From Candidatus Cloacimonadota bacterium (lineage in GTDB: Bacteria; Cloacimonadota; Cloacimonadia; Cloacimonadales; TCS61), in assembly GCA_030667725.1 (NCBI GenBank), contig DAOUVH010000066.1, positions 1 to 6,107 on the forward strand: a DNA stretch of 6,107 nt, in the 5' to 3' direction. The notes below the pieces were generated by a model. The model was not told the DNA's origin, ran no database searches, and saw only the letters and a program-made list of their open reading frames with translations. Each line of letters opens with the position of its first letter. Within the stretch, counting starts at the first letter, position 1. The position numbers and the translations under genes are program-made. Positions 5,413-6,107 of this stretch are shown piece by piece.

Positions 5413-6107
5413 ATGTATCCAGAATATATGATGGAATCTATTAAAAAAGTAGAACAAACCCGTCCAAACAGATTAGAGCTTGCCAAGAAATTGGGAAAGC
5501 AAGTTTTCCCGAGGATGGGCGAACAGGAAAGAGCAGATATCTTGGCTGATTATCATCCCGATTATAAAGATGATGCCCTCAGAGAATTGAGGATCGGTCC
5601 CAATAAAAATGATAAAATTATTAACGAAGTTGTTGATGTCATGGAATCTTATCCACGTGATTATCCTGAAACTTTCGATTTGAATAAAGTGGATATAGAA
5701 ACCGATGTCCTGATAATTGGTGCCGGTTCTGCAGGTCTCTCTGCCGCTATTGAAGCCAGTGAAACTGATGCAGAAGTACTATTAATAACTAAATTGCGTC
5801 TTGGTGATTCTAATTCGATGATGGCTCAAGGCGGGATTCAAGCAGCAGATCAAACCGATGATAATCCTGTTCTGCATTATCTTGATGTAATTGGCGGAGG
5901 TCATTTTGATAATAAACCCGAACTGGTTGATGCCCTTGTTATGGATGCGGCTCCTTCCATAAAATGGTTGGAAGAACTTGGTGTGATGTTCGATAAAAAT
6001 CCCGATGGCTCAATGATGGTGAAATCGGGAGGAGGAACCTGCCGTAACAGAATGCATTCTACCCGTGATTATACTGGAGCCGGGATCTGTCGTGTTTTAC
6101 GTGATGA
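5413..6107 (+). CDS. FAD-binding subunit, fumarate reductase/succinate dehydrogenase/L-aspartate oxidase family, 3'-truncated
   Basis: 231 codons are visible and the frame is still open at the window end. The ATG follows AGGAG (5402-5406) by 6 nt and lies 12 nt after the iron-sulfur subunit stop, so the two genes form an operon. An unusual charged N-terminal region of about 95 residues comes before the FAD domain. The dinucleotide motif is LIIGAGSAGLSAA (100-112, G103/G105/G108). The flavin loop reads SNSMMAQGG (133-141): Asn134 is where Sdh/Frd have the His that binds FAD covalently (SHTxAAQGG), and Asn is common there in L-aspartate oxidase, so FAD is probably non-covalent. Further on are GGGTCRNRMHSTRDYTG (206-222), reminiscent of the RxxHxxDxTG region of L-aspartate oxidase. 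Active-site residues for fumarate lie beyond the window, so the substrate is unproven. The companion iron-sulfur gene argues against a plain NadB. Confidence 0.88.
   Translation, partial: MYPEYMMESIKKVEQTRPNRLELAKKLGKQVFPRMGEQERADILADYHPDYKDDALRELRIGPNKNDKIINEVVDVMESYPRDYPETFDLNKVDIETDVLIIGAGSAGLSAAIEASETDAEVLLITKLRLGDSNSMMAQGGIQAADQTDDNPVLHYLDVIGGGHFDNKPELVDALVMDAAPSIKWLEELGVMFDKNPDGSMMVKSGGGTCRNRMHSTRDYTGAGICRVLRD

Noticed and set aside
5413..6107. L-aspartate oxidase (nadB)
   Set aside because: The flavin loop resembles NadB, but the 95-residue extension and the immediately upstream iron-sulfur subunit in the same operon fit a fumarate-reductase-like enzyme better.
1..6107. CRISPR arrays, transposons, tRNA or rRNA genes
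   Set aside because: No regularly spaced repeats, transposase motifs, terminal inverted repeats or tRNA/rRNA-like sequences were recognised on reading.

Overview
The window is AT-rich bacterial DNA (GC around the upper 30s percent by eye). All supported genes lie on the + strand and have strong AGGAG-type ribosome binding sites. The content suggests an anaerobe or facultative anaerobe: a complete ferredoxin-dependent 2-oxoacid oxidoreductase operon and an apparently soluble iron-sulfur/flavin fumarate-reductase-like module. AT richness, the korDABC order and uvrB next door would suit a member of the FCB group such as Cloacimonadota. That placement is a weak inference from gene content, not from a marker gene.

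Layout. Positions 1-1323 hold the 3' two thirds of uvrB (nucleotide excision repair), whose beginning lies outside the window. A 163-bp AT-rich gap follows, with a perfect TATAAT box embedded in an imperfect 36-bp inverted repeat that abuts the first ribosome binding site. Positions 1487-4385 are a tight four-gene operon, korD-korA-korB-korC: ferredoxin-like delta, alpha, TPP-binding beta and gamma subunits of 2-oxoglutarate:ferredoxin oxidoreductase. Gaps are 8 and 1 nt, and korB and korC overlap by 8 nt. A 328-bp non-coding gap (4386-4713) has two candidate promoters, a cluster of TTTTGAA/TTCAAAA repeats able to pair in alternative ways, and a hairpin plus T-run about 30 nt before the next start codon. 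Positions 4714-5400 encode an iron-sulfur subunit (one 2Fe-2S and two 4Fe-4S motifs). Positions 5413-6107 encode the beginning of a flavoprotein of the succinate dehydrogenase/fumarate reductase/L-aspartate oxidase family, cut by the window end.

How they work together. Kor interconverts 2-oxoglutarate + CoA and succinyl-CoA + CO2 with ferredoxin. A fumarate reductase/succinate dehydrogenase-like enzyme would handle the neighbouring succinate/fumarate step. Together they would form a piece of an oxidative or reductive TCA branch. The second enzyme is unlike standard Sdh/Frd: its iron-sulfur subunit has two ferredoxin-type 4Fe-4S motifs in place of the usual 4Fe-4S/3Fe-4S pattern. Its flavoprotein has Asn where the covalent-FAD His normally sits, and carries a roughly 95-residue N-terminal extension. 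Neither visible subunit has a membrane segment. This points to a soluble enzyme of the thiol:fumarate reductase type or one with an unknown substrate; the rest of the locus lies beyond the window.
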